Origin: Buttiauxella agrestis ATCC 33320
GTDB taxonomy: Bacteria > Pseudomonadota > Gammaproteobacteria > Enterobacterales > Enterobacteriaceae
Assembly: GCF_000735355.1 (NCBI RefSeq)
Contig: NZ_JMPI01000074.1
Span: 62,001 to 126,000 of the forward strand
Length of the DNA: 64,000 bases
Direction: 5' to 3'
This document shows positions 62,844-64,000 of this stretch, one piece after another. A model generated the notes under the pieces. That model saw only the letters and a program-made list of their open reading frames with translations, did no database searches and was not told the DNA's origin. The position numbers were made by a program, and so were the translations under genes. Each line of letters opens with the position of its first letter. The stretch's first letter is position 1.

Positions 62844-64000
62844 ATGCAAAATCACGGAATCAAAAAAATCGTTCTCGCATACTCTGGCGGCCTGGATACT
62901 TCTGCCATCATTCCATGGCTGAAAGAAAACTACGGTGGCTGCGAAGTGGTCGCGTGCGTAGTGGATATCGGCCAGGATCGCGAAGACCTGCAAGGCGTTG
63001 AGCAAAAAGCACTGCGTTCTGGCGCAACTGAGTGTTACGTCGTTGATGCGCGCGAAGAGTTCATCAGCGATTACGTTTACCCGGTATTGCAGACTGGCGC
63101 ACTATACGAAGGCACCTACTTGTTGGGGACTTCTATGGCGCGTCCGCTTATCGCTAAAGCGCTGGTTGATGTGGCAAACAAAGTGGGCGCAGATGCGCTG
63201 TGCCACGGTGCGACTGGCAAAGGAAACGACCAGGTGCGTTTCGAGTCCGCATGGGCGGCACTGGCTCCGCATTTGAAAGTGGTTGCGCCATGGCGTGAGT
63301 GGAACCTGCGTTCCCGTGAAGCGCTGCTGGATTACCTGAAAGAGCGTGACATCCCGACGACCGCTTCGCTTGAGAAAATCTACAGCCGTGACGAAAACGC
63401 ATGGCACATTTCTACCGAAGGCGGCGTGCTGGAAAGCCCGTGGAATGCACCGAACAAAGATTGCTGGGTCTGGACTGTTGATCCTAAAGAAGCGCCAGAT
63501 CAGGCTGAAGAAGTTACTGTTACCGTTAAAAAAGGCAAAGTTGTTGCCGTAAACGGCGAAGCGATGACGCCATTCCAGTGCCTGGAAACATTGAACAAGA
63601 TGGGTTCTAAACACGGCATCGGTCGTATTGATATCGTAGAAAACCGTCTGGTAGGGATTAAATCCCGTGGCTGCTACGAAACTCCAGGGGGCACCATCAT
63701 GATGGCTGCACTGCGTGGCGTTGAGCAACTGGTTCTGGACCGCGATAGCTTCAAATGGCGTGAGCAACTGGGCCTGGAAATGTCCTACGTGGTTTACGAT
63801 GGCCGTTGGTTCGCTCCGCTGCGTAAATCTTTGCAGGCTTCTGCGGAATCACTGGCGGAAGAAGTTAACGGTGAAGTGGTGCTGGAGCTGTATAAAGGCC
63901 ATGTCACTGCGAAGCAGAAAAAATCTCCGAACAGCCTGTATAGCGAAGAGTTCGCAACGTTCGGTGAAGACGAAGTGTATGACCACAGCCACGCGGGCGG
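62844..64000 (+). CDS. argG: Argininosuccinate synthase, type 1 (partial at the right edge)
   Basis: Joins citrulline and aspartate with ATP to argininosuccinate. 385 residues are visible and the gene runs off the window, close to the end expected for a protein of about 400 aa. The ATP pyrophosphatase loop is [13 protein letters not shown] near residue 10; [36 protein letters not shown] and the tail region [17 protein letters not shown] fit the type-1 subfamily. E. coli ArgG is the longer type 2 (about 447 aa, MTTILKHLPVGQ..) and lies elsewhere. GAAGGA is about 8 nt before the ATG. argH is expected just outside the window. Confidence 0.94.
   Translation, partial: MQNHGIKKIVLAYSGGLDTSAIIPWLKENYGGCEVVACVVDIGQDREDLQGVEQKALRSGATECYVVDAREEFISDYVYPVLQTGALYEGTYLLGTSMARPLIAKALVDVANKVGADALCHGATGKGNDQVRFESAWAALAPHLKVVAPWREWNLRSREALLDYLKERDIPTTASLEKIYSRDENAWHISTEGGVLESPWNAPNKDCWVWTVDPKEAPDQAEEVTVTVKKGKVVAVNGEAMTPFQCLETLNKMGSKHGIGRIDIVENRLVGIKSRGCYETPGGTIMMAALRGVEQLVLDRDSFKWREQLGLEMSYVVYDGRWFAPLRKSLQASAESLAEEVNGEVVLELYKGHVTAKQKKSPNSLYSEEFATFGEDEVYDHSHAG

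Overview
The window is an ordinary stretch of core chromosome from a member of the Enterobacterales, close to Escherichia/Salmonella at the protein level but with a different gene order. Almost every gene is a recognisable orthologue of an E. coli gene from about 81-82 min (waaC to trmL) or about 88-89 min (cpxA to argB). The two blocks meet at trmL|cpxA near 13.9 kb, whereas in E. coli they lie far apart. As I remember it, Yersinia has the same trmL-cpxA neighbourhood. Two ERIC repeats, an argE/argCBG cluster carrying a short type-1 argG, and the absence of several genes E. coli has here (sodA side of cpxA, yiiS-uspD, yiiX, yijE-yijF) point to an enteric genus other than Escherichia. I cannot name the genus from sequence alone.

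Layout. 1-6.0 kb: LPS core heptose genes (waaC partial, waaF, hldD) on the minus strand, threonine catabolism (kbl-tdh) on plus, and a family 2 glycosyltransferase in the waaH position. 6.0-9.8 kb: yibQ-envC-gpmI (minus). 10.0-13.8 kb: yibN-grxC-secB-gpsA-[ERIC]-cysE (plus), converging with trmL. 13.9-17.7 kb: the Cpx envelope-stress regulon (cpxA-cpxR against cpxP, with the CpxQ sRNA in the cpxP 3' UTR) and fieF. 17.8-22.9 kb: pfkA, sbp, cdh, tpiA, yiiQ, yiiR. 22.9-27.2 kb: fpr and the glycerol operon glpF-glpK-glpX, with GlpR-type operators. 27.6-32.6 kb: a second ERIC, zapB, rraA, menA, hslV-hslU and ftsN. 32.7-36.5 kb: cytR, priA, rpmE. 36.6-41.9 kb: the methionine group metJ, metB-metL and metF, with MetJ box arrays. 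42.1-44.3 kb: katG. 44.4-54.8 kb: a sugar PTS/glycyl-radical locus (ptsA-fsaB-gldA divergent from frwC-frwB-pflD-pflC-frwD, plus the AraC-type yijO). 54.8-59.4 kb: eptC and ppc. 59.7-64.0 kb: argE divergent from argC-argB-argG, with an ArgR operator between them; argG runs off the end.

Functional themes are central carbon metabolism (gpmI, pfkA, tpiA, glpX, ppc), glycerol use, amino-acid synthesis (cysE, met, arg), envelope biogenesis and stress (waa, envC, ftsN, zapB, cpx, eptC) and protein quality control (secB, hslVU).

I found no prophage, insertion sequence, tRNA, rRNA, CRISPR array or defence island, and nothing I would call an undescribed system. The least understood parts are the Frw PTS/PflD glycyl-radical locus, whose substrate is unknown also in E. 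coli, and the divergent AT-rich glycosyltransferase at 5.0 kb. Comparisons with other species rest on remembered family sequences, not on a search.
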